A stretch of 62,174 nucleotides of DNA from Lachnospiraceae bacterium (GCA_017634975.1 JAGBMJ010000098.1:1-62174); one strand, 5' to 3'. Shown: positions 16,178 to 26,185, numbered from the stretch's first letter. The notes: generated from the sequence alone by a model not told the origin. Numbers and translations are program-made.

Positions 16178-18508
16178 TTAATCTATGGTCAGGCGCTCAG
16201 ACCAGTAGTTGTTGTTATAAATATCCGTAAATTTATACATCACCAGACATTTGCTATCCAAAAGGGTATCGCTGATCTTCATATCCTCCGTCACCGTCAT
16301 CGGCTCTCCCAGATAATAGCTGTCCAGATAGCTGCCGTCATAAGCATAATAATCGCAGAGAAATTCCAGTGTATCTCCGGGCTGCAGCTCCACAAGACCT
16401 CTGGCCTGTGTCTCGGTTACGGACGGATCGTAGTTCAGATCGGCACCTGCGATATAGCCCCAAGGATTCTCATCATCATAGATCAGGATCAGCTTGACCC
16501 GCTCACCGTTGAGCATGGCAGGAACATAACCGGTCACCGTGTAAGCATCTCCGTCCTCTTCCACCGTATCTGTATGGTAATAGGCCACCGGCTGGTCGTT
16601 GATCGATACCCACGTGCCGCTCAGATCTGCGACCAGGTTGCCATTCTCATCGACATCAAACAGATTGTCCAGCCCCATATCGATATAGCCTTCGCCGTCA
16701 TCCACAAAGAGGTTCAGGTTCAGATCGTGCACCAGTGCCCACTGGTCCGCCGGGATCGAGATCACCTTATCCCCTTTCCCGTTATCCTGCCATACCAGCT
16801 TTGAAGCATCCAACTGATTCTCAAAAACAAAGTCGGCTGCATCTTCATCCGAAATGCTGCGTCCGGAAGTACTTAAACCGGATACCAGCGAAAGGATCGC
16901 TTCCAGACTCTGCATACCGTCTGCAGAGCCACCGCCCAGCATACTCACCGGAGAAGACATACCGCCGGCTGCCTGCCCCGCACCCTGCATTCCCGCAAAC
17001 TCACGGATGCAGTCACTGTACTCCGTATCCACACCGATGTCCTCGTAGATCTTGCTGGCCTTGGATACCGACGATGTCTTCTGGTACGGGAAGTACACGG
17101 ACACCCCATAGGCATTGGTCATATTGGAGGAAGTACGGTTGTATTTCACTGCAGACAGAAGGGTCTGCGCCAGAGCGTTCCCCTCTTCGGTATTCAGATT
17201 CTTTGCAAAGTTTACCAGATCGATCTGATCGATATGGGAAGACTGCGCAAACTCACGGGAGGATACTCTGGCATCCGAAACCACATTGTACTGCTTCTGC
17301 GCGATCAGCCCGGACGTGCTCTGGGAGAACGCCTTGAAATCATCCGGCAGTGTCTGCGACAGTTCCGCAAGATCCACGATGGAAAGTGTTGTCTTCTGCC
17401 CGCGGCATGAACGGTCACATACATCCACAAAGTCATCAATGATCTTTTTACCGATCTCGATGGTCGGCATGGATGTGTTCCCGGAAAGATCCGTCAGCCA
17501 GTTGGTATAGTACCAGCCCACCCCGGGTTCGGTCTCTTCCGATGCGATGATATAATCGGCGTAGTTGCTGATCATCAGGTCGGTCTCCACCGTTGCCATC
17601 AGACAGGCGTCAAAACCGATAAAATCAAATTTCTCTCCGGCATTCTTCAGTGCTGACTGGATACCGGATAATGTCATCGATCCGCTGGAAGCATGGGTTT
17701 CGTCATAACCGTAGCCGGATAAGGAACCGCCGCCGTGATCCCAGAAGATCAGCATCTGCCGGTTTGCCGGATAGTTCTCGGCACAATACTTTATAAAAGT
17801 CGTCAGATTGGCGGGATCGGTCATTGCCCCGTTCCCCATATTCTCTTCCAGAAGGTTCATTCCGCCCTTCTTTACCTGCCAGATCTGGTTGGTGCTGTTG
17901 GAAATACCGTTCGTCTTCCACTGACGGCAGCCCCCGGTATACGCTATGATGTTTACCTGATCGGAAAGTGTGGCATCCGACATTTCCTTCAGATCATTGG
18001 TTGCCATACCGTACTTCGATTCCAGGTCCGTACCGCACATATAGACCATGATCGTGACGGTATCTTTGCCGTCTCCGAGGATCTCCGTATAGCGCGCTCT
18101 TGCCTCGGCGGCCACCTCGTTGTTCAGCTTACCGGTATTGGCATCTTCCCCCCAGGAGGAAGAAATCCCGCTGAGCTGGTTTAAGGCACCGTTACCCAGG
18201 CCTCCGCTCAAAGCACTCTGTGCCACGGTCGAGATCAGATCTCCGCCCGTGCTTCCGCCGTCGGAAGAGGAACCGCCGCCCAGAAATGCCCCGAGTCCGC
18301 CACCTCCGCCCAAAAGCATCACAACGACTGCAATGATGAGCCCGAGTCTGCCGCCGCCACCGCTTCGCTGCGGTCCGCCGGAACCACTGCCGTTTCCCAT
18401 GCCGCTTCCGCTGCCGACCGGTCCGGTTCCCAGCCCTTCCCCGCGCTTATGTACGCCGTTTCCGCTGCCGGTCACATTTTTTTCTCTTCTTCTGGGTGTT
18501 TCTGCCAT
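16178..18508 (-). CDS. Clostripain-related (C11) cysteine peptidase, membrane anchored
   Basis: 776 residues. Residues 1-54 are basic then extremely Gly/Ser-rich; a single hydrophobic helix (about 55-72) should anchor the protein with its catalytic part outside. The C11 domain begins at about 148 (DTVTIMVYMCGTDLESKYGM) and shows the dyad: H258 in LIFWDHGGGS and C302 in FIGFDACLMATVE. ASEETEPGVGWYY is also typical. The family cleaves after Arg/Lys and can self-process. About 370 C-terminal residues form an extra beta-rich region. Clostripains are usually secreted, so the N-terminal anchor without a cleavable signal is a variation. It lies 16 nt upstream of rdgB on the same strand. Confidence 0.9.
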   Translation of the reverse strand: MAETPRRREKNVTGSGNGVHKRGEGLGTGPVGSGSGMGNGSGSGGPQRSGGGGRLGLIIAVVVMLLGGGGGLGAFLGGGSSSDGGSTGGDLISTVAQSALSGGLGNGALNQLSGISSSWGEDANTGKLNNEVAAEARARYTEILGDGKDTVTIMVYMCGTDLESKYGMATNDLKEMSDATLSDQVNIIAYTGGCRQWKTNGISNSTNQIWQVKKGGMNLLEENMGNGAMTDPANLTTFIKYCAENYPANRQMLIFWDHGGGSLSGYGYDETHASSGSMTLSGIQSALKNAGEKFDFIGFDACLMATVETDLMISNYADYIIASEETEPGVGWYYTNWLTDLSGNTSMPTIEIGKKIIDDFVDVCDRSCRGQKTTLSIVDLAELSQTLPDDFKAFSQSTSGLIAQKQYNVVSDARVSSREFAQSSHIDQIDLVNFAKNLNTEEGNALAQTLLSAVKYNRTSSNMTNAYGVSVYFPYQKTSSVSKASKIYEDIGVDTEYSDCIREFAGMQGAGQAAGGMSSPVSMLGGGSADGMQSLEAILSLVSGLSTSGRSISDEDAADFVFENQLDASKLVWQDNGKGDKVISIPADQWALVHDLNLNLFVDDGEGYIDMGLDNLFDVDENGNLVADLSGTWVSINDQPVAYYHTDTVEEDGDAYTVTGYVPAMLNGERVKLILIYDDENPWGYIAGADLNYDPSVTETQARGLVELQPGDTLEFLCDYYAYDGSYLDSYYLGEPMTVTEDMKISDTLLDSKCLVMYKFTDIYNNNYWSERLTID

Positions 18509-18573
18509 GATCGTAATAACCTCTTTCTTTTCTGTATCTTACCTCCCCTTGAGGGGAAGCCTTTGAACATACT

Positions 18574-19719
18574 TTATTTTTTTCTCGGGGGACGCGGGCC
18601 CATATACTGATAAAAATACGTCTTGAGCATACCGTTGTAGATCTTGCGGTTTTTGTCCGCTTTACGCCCGATCTCTTTTTCCGCATCCTCATAGGACGTG
18701 ATCATATACATCGACCATGAATCCAGCGCACGATAGCGTTCTCCGATGGTCCGGTAGAGCGGTGCCAGCGCTTCTTTCTCTTCCAGCCGTTCCCCGTACG
18801 GAGGGTTCATAATAAGGAACCCGTATTTCTTCGGATGGCTGAGCTGCTCCACGCCTCTGGTCTGGAAATGGATCAGATGGTCGACGCCTGCCATTTTGGC
18901 ATTGGCACGGGCCGTACGGATCACTTCCGGATCGATATCATACCCCTGGATATCCGTTTCCACATCCAGGGTCAGTTCCTCTTTGGCCTCCGCAAAAGTA
19001 TCCTGCCACAGCGACTCCGGAATGACTTCCTTCCAGGTCTGTGCGGTGAAGCTCCGGTTCATGCCAGGTGCCATATGTGCTGCCATCATCGCCGCCTCGA
19101 TCGGAAACGTACCGCTTCCGCAGAACGGATCCACCAGGATACGGTCCGCATGCCACGGCGTCAGCATCAGAAGCGCCGCCGCCAGATTTTCCGCGATCGG
19201 CGCTTTTGCCGTCAGTTTCCGGTAGCCGCGTTTATGCAGCGACTCGCCCGTGGTATCGAGTCCTACGGTCACTTCATCATTTTTCAGAAAGACTCGGAAC
19301 GGAAAATCCGCACCATCCTCCGGGAACCACTCGATCCCATAGATCCCTTTCAGCCGTTCCACCATGGCTTTTTTCATGATCGACTGGATGTCTGATGGTG
19401 AAAAGAGCGCACTTTTTACGCTTGCTGCCTTTGCCACCCAGAACCGTCCGTTCTTCGGGATCCACTGTTCCAGCGGCAGCGCCCTGGTTCCCTGAAACAG
19501 TTCTTCAAAGGTCTCGGCATGAAAACTGCCCAGTTTGATCAGGATACGTTCAGCAGTTCTGGAATATACATTCACACGGCAGACTGCCTCCGCATCACCC
19601 GCGAAGGTCACTCTGCCGTCTTCCACTCCCGTTACATCATAGCCGAGATCGATGATCTCTCGTTTTAATACAGCCTCCAGCCCGAAATGGCAGGGGGCGA
19701 TCAGTTCAAACCTCTCCAT
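18574..19719 (-). CDS. THUMP-domain RNA guanine-N2 methyltransferase (RlmL/YpsC type)
   Basis: 381 residues from the ATG at 19717-19719 (MERFELIAPCHFGLEAVLKR, the usual start); an ATG 12 nt upstream is also possible. An N-terminal ferredoxin-like/THUMP part is followed by the SAM-binding motif DPFCGSGTFPIEAAMMA and the catalytic IMNPPYGERL (NPPY) characteristic of N2-guanine methylation. It likely modifies 23S rRNA at the position handled by the N-terminal half of E. coli RlmL. The C-terminus ends in a basic tail (RPPRKK). No known partner is nearby. Confidence 0.92.
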   Translation of the reverse strand: MERFELIAPCHFGLEAVLKREIIDLGYDVTGVEDGRVTFAGDAEAVCRVNVYSRTAERILIKLGSFHAETFEELFQGTRALPLEQWIPKNGRFWVAKAASVKSALFSPSDIQSIMKKAMVERLKGIYGIEWFPEDGADFPFRVFLKNDEVTVGLDTTGESLHKRGYRKLTAKAPIAENLAAALLMLTPWHADRILVDPFCGSGTFPIEAAMMAAHMAPGMNRSFTAQTWKEVIPESLWQDTFAEAKEELTLDVETDIQGYDIDPEVIRTARANAKMAGVDHLIHFQTRGVEQLSHPKKYGFLIMNPPYGERLEEKEALAPLYRTIGERYRALDSWSMYMITSYEDAEKEIGRKADKNRKIYNGMLKTYFYQYMGPRPPRKK

Positions 19720-19861
19720 CACACTTCTCATTATCTCTTTCTACTATAAATAATTACAGAAAAATTATACCATACCGCCGGCTTATTGTCTAAACAAATC
19801 GCAGAATTCTTATGCCGGCAAATATTTTGAAATAACTCTTCCATTTTGACGGGTTTTTTTA

Positions 19862-19867
19862 TATAAT
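19862..19867 (+). promoter_or_regulatory. Candidate -10 (TATAAT) of the cellobiose phosphorylase gene
   Basis: TATAAT lies 57 nt before the GH94 ATG. No good -35 is present at 16-18 nt; a TTGACG hexamer occurs at 19846 but only 10 nt away. A small GGGC-GAGT-GCCC hairpin (19879-19890) would fall near the transcript start. Activator-dependent initiation is possible but not shown. Confidence 0.45.
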
Positions 19868-19923
19868 TTTTCGTGTATGGGCGAGTGCCCTCACACTAAA
19901 ATACATTATAAGGAGAGAAAGGT

Positions 19924-22407
19924 ATGAAATTCGGTTACTTTGATGACGCCAACAGAGAATATGTCATCACAACACCCAGAACCCCCTATCCCTGGATCAA
20001 CTATCTGGGCACACAGGGCTTCTTCTCACTGATTTCCAACACTGCCGGAGGTTATTCTTTCTACAAGGATGCCCGCCTGCGCCGTATCACTCGTTATCGT
20101 TATAACAACGTTCCCATCGATATGGGCGGACGTTATTTCTACATCAATGAGAACGGCACCATCTGGAATCCCGGCTGGTCTCCGGTAAAGACCGAGCTGG
20201 ATGCGTACGAGTGCCGCCATGGTATGGGTTATACCATCATCAAGGGTAAGAAAAATGACCTGAGCGCTCAGGTAACCTTCTTCGTTCCGCAGGATTTCGA
20301 CGGCGAAGTGCAGCAGGTCGTGCTGACCAACGAAGGTTCCTCCGAGAAGTCCTTTTCCCTCTTCTCTTTTGCAGAGTGGTGTCTGTGGGATGCGCAGGAC
20401 GACTCCAACAACTTCCAGCGTAACTTCTCGACCGGCCGTGTCGAAGTAGACGGTTCCGTGATCTATCACAAGACCGAGTACAGAGACCGCCGCGACCATT
20501 ACGCATTCTATTCCGTAAACGACACGATCGACGGCTACGATACCGACCGCGATTCCTTCATCGGTCTCTACAACGGTTTCGGTGATCCGCAGGCAGTTAT
20601 CGCAAACAAGGCAAACGACAGCTTTGCAGACGGCTGGGCTCCCATCGCATCCCACTTCAAGAAGATCACTCTGAAGCCGGGTGAGTCCAAGACTCTGGTA
20701 TTTGTACTCGGCTACGTGGAGATGCCGAAGGATCAGAAGTTTGAAGCCGACGGCAAGACCATCAACAAGGTAAAAGCCAAGGCAATGATCGACAAATACT
20801 CCACTCCGGAGAAGTTCGCAGACGGCATGAAGGAGCTGCGTGCTTACTGGGATAAGCTGCTGGGCATCCTGAATGTGGATACTCCGGATGAGCGTGTTAA
20901 CCGTATGGTCAACATCTGGAACCAGTATCAGTGCATGGTTACCTTCAACCTGTCCCGTTCCGCATCCTATTTCGAATCCGGTATCGGCCGTGGTATGGGC
21001 TTCCGCGATTCCAACCAGGACGTGCTGGGCTTCGTACACCAGATCCCGGACCGCGCAAAGGAACGTATCATCGATATCGCTTCCACCCAGTTCCCGGACG
21101 GCGGATGCTATCATCAGTATCAGCCGCTGACCAAGAAAGGTAACGCAGATATCGGCGGTGATTTCTCCGACGATCCTCTGTGGCTGATCCTTTCCGTTTC
21201 CGCATACATCAAGGAGACCGGCGACTGGTCCATCCTGGATGAGATGGTTCCGTACGACAACGATATGTCCGTTGCACAGACCATGCTCGAGCATTTGAAG
21301 GTTTCCTTCTATCATATCGTAAACAACTTGGGACCGCACGGACTGCCGCTGGCAATGCGTGCCGACTGGAACGACTGCATCAACCTGTCCTGCTTCTCCG
21401 ACACCCCGGGTGAGTCCTTCCAGACCTATACCAATCCGAAGTTTGCTGCAGAGGGTGGCTACTCCAAGACCGCAGAGTCCGTTATGGTAGCTGCACTGTT
21501 CACTTATACCGGTCCGAACTATGTGGCGATCTTAAAGCACCTCGGTAAGGATGACGAAGCTGCCAAGGCCCAGGCCGAGATCGACAAGATGAAGGCTGCT
21601 ATGATGGAATCCGCATGGGATGGCGACTGGTGGCTGCGTGCTTACGATGCAAATGGTGAAAAGATGGGCTCCAAGGAATGTGAGGAAGGCCAGATCTTCA
21701 TCGAGCCGCAGGGCTTTGCGATCATGTCCGACGTGGGCAAGGAGCAGGGCGCTGAGCTGAAGGCACTCAAGGCGATCGACGAGAGACTGAACACACAGTA
21801 CGGTCTGGTGCTGAACAATCCGGCTTTCTCCAAGTACTACATCCAGTACGGTGAGATCTCTACCTATCCGGGCGGATACAAAGAGAATGCAGGTATCTTC
21901 ACGCACAACAATGCATGGATCATCTGTGCTGCTGCTTATGCAGGCCAGGGCGATCAGGCATTCAAATACTATTCCGAGATCGCTCCGGCATTTACCGAAG
22001 AGACCTCCGATATCCACAAGACCGAGCCGTATGTATATGGTCAGATGATCGGCGGTAAGGATGCAGGCTCCGACATCGGCCGCACCGGCAAGAACTTCGG
22101 TCAGGGCAAGAACTCCTGGCTGACCGGTACTGCTGCATGGAATATGGTAGCCATCTCCCAGTACATCCTGGGCGTACAGGCAGACTTTGACGGCCTGCGT
22201 ATCGATCCTTCCATCCCTGCAGCATGGGATGGCCTGAAAGCGACCCGTCAGTTCCGTAACGCTACGTATGACATCAAGGTATCCAATCCTTCTCACGTTT
22301 GCAAAGGTGTCAAGAGTGTGACCGTGGATGGCGCTGCGATCGAAGGAAACCTGATCCCGGCATTCGGCGACGGCAAGACACATACCGTAGAAGTTGTGAT
22401 GGGATAA
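19924..22407 (+). CDS. Cellobiose phosphorylase (GH94)
   Basis: 827 residues, the full length of the family; ATG after AAGGAGAGAAAGGT. It starts [20 protein letters not shown] and keeps the GH94 layout: N-terminal beta-sandwich, helical linker and alpha/alpha barrel. The catalytic segment [11 protein letters not shown] holds D481 and D484; [20 protein letters not shown] and the [14 protein letters not shown] block form the phosphate/sugar site. It converts cellobiose and phosphate to glucose-1-phosphate and glucose, saving ATP. No signal peptide is seen. Codon use is strongly biased (AAG, CTG, ATC, GGC), suggesting high expression. It is flanked by its own promoter candidate and a strong terminator, so probably monocistronic. 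Confidence 0.96.
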   Translation: MKFGYFDDANREYVITTPRTPYPWINYLGTQGFFSLISNTAGGYSFYKDARLRRITRYRYNNVPIDMGGRYFYINENGTIWNPGWSPVKTELDAYECRHGMGYTIIKGKKNDLSAQVTFFVPQDFDGEVQQVVLTNEGSSEKSFSLFSFAEWCLWDAQDDSNNFQRNFSTGRVEVDGSVIYHKTEYRDRRDHYAFYSVNDTIDGYDTDRDSFIGLYNGFGDPQAVIANKANDSFADGWAPIASHFKKITLKPGESKTLVFVLGYVEMPKDQKFEADGKTINKVKAKAMIDKYSTPEKFADGMKELRAYWDKLLGILNVDTPDERVNRMVNIWNQYQCMVTFNLSRSASYFESGIGRGMGFRDSNQDVLGFVHQIPDRAKERIIDIASTQFPDGGCYHQYQPLTKKGNADIGGDFSDDPLWLILSVSAYIKETGDWSILDEMVPYDNDMSVAQTMLEHLKVSFYHIVNNLGPHGLPLAMRADWNDCINLSCFSDTPGESFQTYTNPKFAAEGGYSKTAESVMVAALFTYTGPNYVAILKHLGKDDEAAKAQAEIDKMKAAMMESAWDGDWWLRAYDANGEKMGSKECEEGQIFIEPQGFAIMSDVGKEQGAELKALKAIDERLNTQYGLVLNNPAFSKYYIQYGEISTYPGGYKENAGIFTHNNAWIICAAAYAGQGDQAFKYYSEIAPAFTEETSDIHKTEPYVYGQMIGGKDAGSDIGRTGKNFGQGKNSWLTGTAAWNMVAISQYILGVQADFDGLRIDPSIPAAWDGLKATRQFRNATYDIKVSNPSHVCKGVKSVTVDGAAIEGNLIPAFGDGKTHTVEVVMG

Positions 22408-22433
22408 TCCTGATATACACTTTTTTTTCAGAC

Positions 22434-22466
22434 AGCCACGCTCCGCTTCGGAGCGTGGCTATTTTT
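22434..22466 (+). terminator. Rho-independent terminator after cellobiose phosphorylase
   Basis: Perfect 12-bp stem AGCCACGCTCCG / CGGAGCGTGGCT with a CTT loop, followed by ATTTTT. It lies 26 nt past the stop codon. Confidence 0.95.
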
Positions 22467-22581
22467 ACGATCAAAACCGCGCCTTTTACGCAATTGATTT
22501 TTCCCGTGTTGTATCTTATACTTGATCATGTCTTATAGTTCTGATACCTGTCATTGCATATTATTACAGAAGGGGGTTCTT

Positions 22582-22851
22582 ATGAAATTATTATTGATCC
22601 GTGAAAATGAGACACAGGAAGATTATGACGAGATCGTCGTAAAACTGAAACGTTCTTTAGTAGACAGCGGCTTATCCACCCGCATCTCCAAGCTGGATTA
22701 TCTGCGTCCGGACGGGAAATACAGCGACGATTATATCGAGGAGATGGTTGATGAGATGATGGCACGTATCTCTCCGGAATACCTGATGAAACGTCCTCTT
22801 TTTGATGCCGTGACCCTGCTGCGCCGTCTGGAAAGCAGTCCGGAGAACTAA
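22582..22851 (+). CDS. Small conserved-looking protein of unknown function
   Basis: 89 residues; ATG after AGAAGGGGGTTCTT, a good ribosome site; an in-frame upstream start lacks one. The protein is charged and soluble (MKLLLIRENETQEDYDEIVV, then KLKRSLVDSGLSTR), apparently alpha/beta. No motif or family is recognised. It is followed 10 nt later by a 213-residue gene and probably cotranscribed with it. Confidence 0.7.
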   Translation: MKLLLIRENETQEDYDEIVVKLKRSLVDSGLSTRISKLDYLRPDGKYSDDYIEEMVDEMMARISPEYLMKRPLFDAVTLLRRLESSPEN

Positions 22852-22861
22852 TCCTTTTCTT

Positions 22862-23503
22862 ATGCAGACAGAACTGATCTACAGCAAAAACCGATGTGAA
22901 GATATCGATGCGGCGCTGGAACAGATCGCGGCATTCCGGCAAAGCTATCGTTTCATGATCGAAACGCGTACGGGACGCGGTACCGGTCTTTTTCGTGTAC
23001 TCTGCAACCGCCTGCGTATCGCATTCTCACCGCAGGGCTTCTGCGAGCTGCAGGAATCCGACCGTGCATTGGAAGCTTCGGAAAAAGAACTGAAACAACT
23101 GCGGGATCTCGTGGAGATTTCCAACGTTCTGCAGGATACCTATCAGAAATACTGCGGCAAACTGGATATCCGCGTGAAAGACAAAGGAAAAAAAGGATAC
23201 CTGCTGACGATCCTCACCCTGGCCTACTCGGATACCCTTCCGGGCGGAGGTCTGCTCCGCATCCCGCAGATGAAAAAAGAGTTTTATATCACGGAAAACG
23301 ATGTCGCAAATATCTTCCGGCGTGGTGTCATCGACTTCTCATGGTTAGACGGAATGCTGGCTTCACAGGCACAGGTCCTCTCTTCCGTTACCGCTTCCTT
23401 CGCCAGACAATCCGCTGCGCAGAAAGCACTGCCGATGAAACAGTCCCTGCCTGCCCCGGAATTTGAAGATGCCGGAGATAATCCGGTGGATATATTAGAT
23501 TGA
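22862..23503 (+). CDS. Protein of unknown function, coupled to the preceding small gene
   Basis: 213 residues. No Shine-Dalgarno site sits close to its ATG; the nearest is GGAG 16 nt upstream, inside the end of the preceding gene, so translational coupling is likely. The sequence is mixed helical with a charged middle (residues 70-100, possible coiled segment) and a Ser/Ala/Gln-rich tail. There is no signal peptide or transmembrane segment. No family is recognised. It ends directly at a GGGGACGG repeat that fills the gap to the convergent transporter gene. Confidence 0.65.
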   Translation: MQTELIYSKNRCEDIDAALEQIAAFRQSYRFMIETRTGRGTGLFRVLCNRLRIAFSPQGFCELQESDRALEASEKELKQLRDLVEISNVLQDTYQKYCGKLDIRVKDKGKKGYLLTILTLAYSDTLPGGGLLRIPQMKKEFYITENDVANIFRRGVIDFSWLDGMLASQAQVLSSVTASFARQSAAQKALPMKQSLPAPEFEDAGDNPVDILD

Positions 23504-23599
23504 GCGAGCCACGGGGACGGTTCTTATGGCTAAAGATCTTCGATCTTGTTGCCACAAGAACCGTCCCCGTGGCTCACAAGAACCGTCCCCGTGGCTCAC
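23504..23599. repeat. GGGGACGG palindromic element, copy 2 (with tandem duplication)
   Basis: The element occupies exactly the gap between two convergent stop codons (23503 and 23600). GAGCCACGGGGACGGTTCTT on one side pairs with its complement on the other, and the loop holds AAAGATCTTCGATCTTGTT, the loop of copy 1 in opposite orientation. The right arm is duplicated as two exact tandem 22-bp units (23553-23574 and 23575-23596). It could serve as a bidirectional transcription barrier; that is inference. Confidence 0.88.
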
Positions 23600-24757
23600 T
23601 CAGAAGAACTTCCACTTGCTCAGGAAATACCCCGGGATCACCACGATCACAAAGAACGCCCAGCTGATGAGCGTAAATGTCCTGATAAACTTCTTCCCGT
23701 TTTCGGGATACTCTCTTACATAGATCCGATAATTGATCACCGATGCCAGTGAACCGATCAGGGAACAGAGTCCCGCGGTATCCGCGCCGTAGATCAGCCC
23801 GGCGAAATTTTCCGTAAACGGATACAATACGATGGACGCCGGTACATTGGAGATGATCTGGCTGAGACCGATCGCCCACCAGTACTCATGTCCCGCCACT
23901 GCTTTTTGCAGCCACACCGAAATGCCCGGATTGGCCGCGATCGAGCTTGAAAACACAAAAAAGCAAAGAAACGTCAGCAACAGTACATAATCCACCTGCC
24001 GAAACAATCCGCGGTGTACCGCCAATACCGTCACGATCACGATGCCCACGGCAACCGGCCAGTACTCCGTTCTGGTCACGATCGTGAACAGTATCATCAC
24101 AAACAGGGAAATATAAGCAATACGGCGCACTTTTTTGTCTGCAGCCCACTCTCCCGCTGCCTGTGCACCATCCAGCTCGATCTTTTCCTTTACATCCTTA
24201 CGGTACAGTGTAAAGATGAAGATCACAAGCAGTATGCCGGAGCCGATGCATAACGGTGACATATGCTTGATAAAGTTTGCCGCACTTGTCCCGGATTGCG
24301 CGTACAAAAACAGATTCTGCGGACTGCCGAAGGGCATCAGCAAAGATCCGCGGATCGCTGCAATGTTTTCCATGGAGATCACCGGCAGGATATACTGCTC
24401 CTTCCCGCCGCTACGGAACAGCAGTATGGTCAGCGGTACAAAGATGATCAGAGATACATCGTTTGTCACAAACATCGAAGTGAAGAACACCCCGAATACC
24501 AGAAACAGTGACAATGCTGCCATCGTAGAAAAACGGGAACTCAACAGGATCAGCGGCCGGAAGATATTCTCCTGCTTAAAGCCTTCCAGCACGGTCAGCA
24601 TCATAAAGAGCGTCCCCAGAGTATGCCAGTCGATCCGCCAGAGCAATGACACATCCGGCGGAGTGATCCATAAAGAAACCAATGCCGCCAGCAAGGAAAC
24701 TGTGAGCATCGGTTCTTTTTTTAAAAATGCTGTTATTTTGTTTGATTTCTTTTCCAT
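23600..24757 (-). CDS. SLC13/ArsB-type (ion transporter superfamily) permease
   Basis: 385 residues from ATG 24757 (an in-frame GTG at 24763 overlaps the upstream stop). About ten to eleven transmembrane helices. Signature-like loops typical of the citrate-transporter/ArsB/NhaD group are GSLLMPFGSPQNLFLYAQSG and the symmetric GLSQIISNVPASIVLYPF. These proteins move dicarboxylates, sulfate or arsenite, or exchange Na+/H+; the substrate here is not predictable. It overlaps the zinc-ribbon gene upstream (TGA at 24760-24762), so the two are coupled. Confidence 0.85.
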   Translation of the reverse strand: MEKKSNKITAFLKKEPMLTVSLLAALVSLWITPPDVSLLWRIDWHTLGTLFMMLTVLEGFKQENIFRPLILLSSRFSTMAALSLFLVFGVFFTSMFVTNDVSLIIFVPLTILLFRSGGKEQYILPVISMENIAAIRGSLLMPFGSPQNLFLYAQSGTSAANFIKHMSPLCIGSGILLVIFIFTLYRKDVKEKIELDGAQAAGEWAADKKVRRIAYISLFVMILFTIVTRTEYWPVAVGIVIVTVLAVHRGLFRQVDYVLLLTFLCFFVFSSSIAANPGISVWLQKAVAGHEYWWAIGLSQIISNVPASIVLYPFTENFAGLIYGADTAGLCSLIGSLASVINYRIYVREYPENGKKFIRTFTLISWAFFVIVVIPGYFLSKWKFF

Positions 24758-24759
24758 AA

Positions 24760-25158
24760 TCACATATATCTTCGTTTTCCGGAAGCTCCTGCCGGCTTTC
24801 CCGCGGTCGTTCCCGAACGACTTGTCCTCTTACATTTTGCGCAGATCGAACCGAATTTGATCGGTGCTCCGCAGAGCAGACACTTGCCGTCTCCCGCATT
24901 GCCCGCTTCTTCCAGACGCTGCTGTCTTATATATTCGTTTACCACTTCGGCACGCACCCCGAGAACGACCACCAGCTCCTCTTTGGTGGCACTGCCATGA
25001 TCTTTCATATATTCCCGGATACGCCCGAAATCATCCAGAGCCTGCGCACCGCATGTTTCGCATTCATACACGCCCGAACGGACCGCTCTCATCCGTCCGC
25101 CGCATTCCGTACACGTTTCTATTTTATTATGTCGTAATAATTTATCCAGTTCCGCCAT
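24760..25158 (-). CDS. Zinc-ribbon protein resembling flagellar-operon protein YvyF
   Basis: 132 residues from ATG 25156-25158, preferred over one 15 nt upstream because GGGGG precedes it. Two Cys clusters (CTECG...CETCG near residues 16-36 and CLLCG...CAKC near 94-108) flank a winged-helix-like middle (REYMKDHGSATKEELVVVLG). This order resembles the TIGR03826/YvyF group found in flagellar operons, but no flagellar gene is nearby. The C-terminus is basic and Gly-rich. Function unknown; a nucleic-acid-binding role is inferred from composition only. Confidence 0.65.
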   Translation of the reverse strand: MAELDKLLRHNKIETCTECGGRMRAVRSGVYECETCGAQALDDFGRIREYMKDHGSATKEELVVVLGVRAEVVNEYIRQQRLEEAGNAGDGKCLLCGAPIKFGSICAKCKRTSRSGTTAGKPAGASGKRRYM

Positions 25159-25192
25159 ATCCGTTTCCCCCATCCCCTGTATTTGTATTATA

Positions 25193-26185
25193 TCACTTGA
25201 TCGTTCCGTTCACATCATGAATATGGATGGAAACTCTTCCGTTTTCCTGCTTATATTCAAATACACTCTTATCTTCCAGATACTCGACCGGCACCAGGAT
25301 CTCGATCCCGCTTTCGGTCACGATCTTCTGCTTTTTGGCCAGACTCTTGGTGGTCTTCGGGCTGACATACACCGGTTTCTGCGGGATTGCCAGATCCTCG
25401 GACTTTTCCGTAAAGCGTTCCTTTGCTTTCTCATTGTCCGCAAACACCGTCTCCTGGATACGCACCGGATCGATCTTCCCCTGTTCCTTCGCTTCATTGG
25501 CTACTGCCTGTCGATACTCAAATACTTTCTTGGGCGCTTCTTCCTTATAGCACTCCTTGATGGTATCGAGTACGGCTTCCTGGATCACCTGTACGGTTTC
25601 CTTTTCCGACTTTTTCAGAGAGATCTGCAGGATACGCTCCGCCATATAGTCCACGCTCTCGCCATCGATCATACAATGCATATCCGACATCCACACCTGA
25701 CGTTCGTAGGGATTGATATAAAAATAGTCATACTCCTTCTGGGTATGCATCGGAAGCAGACGCACATCCTTGCGCCATACCACCATGCCATCCTCTGTCT
25801 TTTCACAGGTCAGTCTCGACTGGTAATTCAGCTTAAAGAATGCAATGATCGGCTGTTCTTCCACCGTGGCAAATACAAACAATCCGCTGCCGGCACTCAG
25901 TCCATATGCCTCTTTTAACAGCTCGTGCATCTCATCGGTGATCACTTCCACAAAGGCTTCAAACGCTTCCGGTTCTTCCGGTACGATACTTGCCAGAAAA
26001 TCATCCAGATGATACTCTGCTTTTTTGGCTGAAGTCGTATCAAAATTGTGCGCAAACAGCTGCACGATATATTGATAGATCTCCCCATCCAGATCAATGG
26101 TCCACTCATTATAATCCACATAGGCTTTTGCTGCATCAATGGAACTGATGAAGATACGGTCGATCTCTACTTTCGATTTATTCAT
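25193..26185 (-). CDS. Nucleoid-associated protein (NdpA/YejK, PF04245 family)
   Basis: 330 residues from the ATG at 26183-26185 (CGGAG upstream); the open frame continues 22 codons further. Family features seen are an N-terminal IDRIFISSID segment, AFFKLNYQSRL, the VRLLPMHTQKEYDYFYINPY strand and a C-terminal KQKIVTESGIEILVPVEYL block. E. coli YejK binds DNA and associates with the nucleoid; a stable role in Bacillota is not established. Monocistronic, cytoplasmic. Confidence 0.75.
   Translation of the reverse strand: MNKSKVEIDRIFISSIDAAKAYVDYNEWTIDLDGEIYQYIVQLFAHNFDTTSAKKAEYHLDDFLASIVPEEPEAFEAFVEVITDEMHELLKEAYGLSAGSGLFVFATVEEQPIIAFFKLNYQSRLTCEKTEDGMVVWRKDVRLLPMHTQKEYDYFYINPYERQVWMSDMHCMIDGESVDYMAERILQISLKKSEKETVQVIQEAVLDTIKECYKEEAPKKVFEYRQAVANEAKEQGKIDPVRIQETVFADNEKAKERFTEKSEDLAIPQKPVYVSPKTTKSLAKKQKIVTESGIEILVPVEYLEDKSVFEYKQENGRVSIHIHDVNGTIK

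Noticed and set aside
18540-18562. CCCCTTGAGGGG hairpin between the RlmL-like and C11 genes as a terminator
   Set aside because: The loop is too small and no T tract follows on the relevant strand.
19846-19867. TTGACG with TATAAT as the GH94 promoter
   Set aside because: The spacer is 10 nt, too short for sigma-A; only the -10 is kept as a weak candidate.
20026-21339. Open minus-strand frame of 437 codons inside cellobiose phosphorylase
   Set aside because: Produced by the strong codon bias of the real gene on the opposite strand; Val/Ile-rich with no family features.
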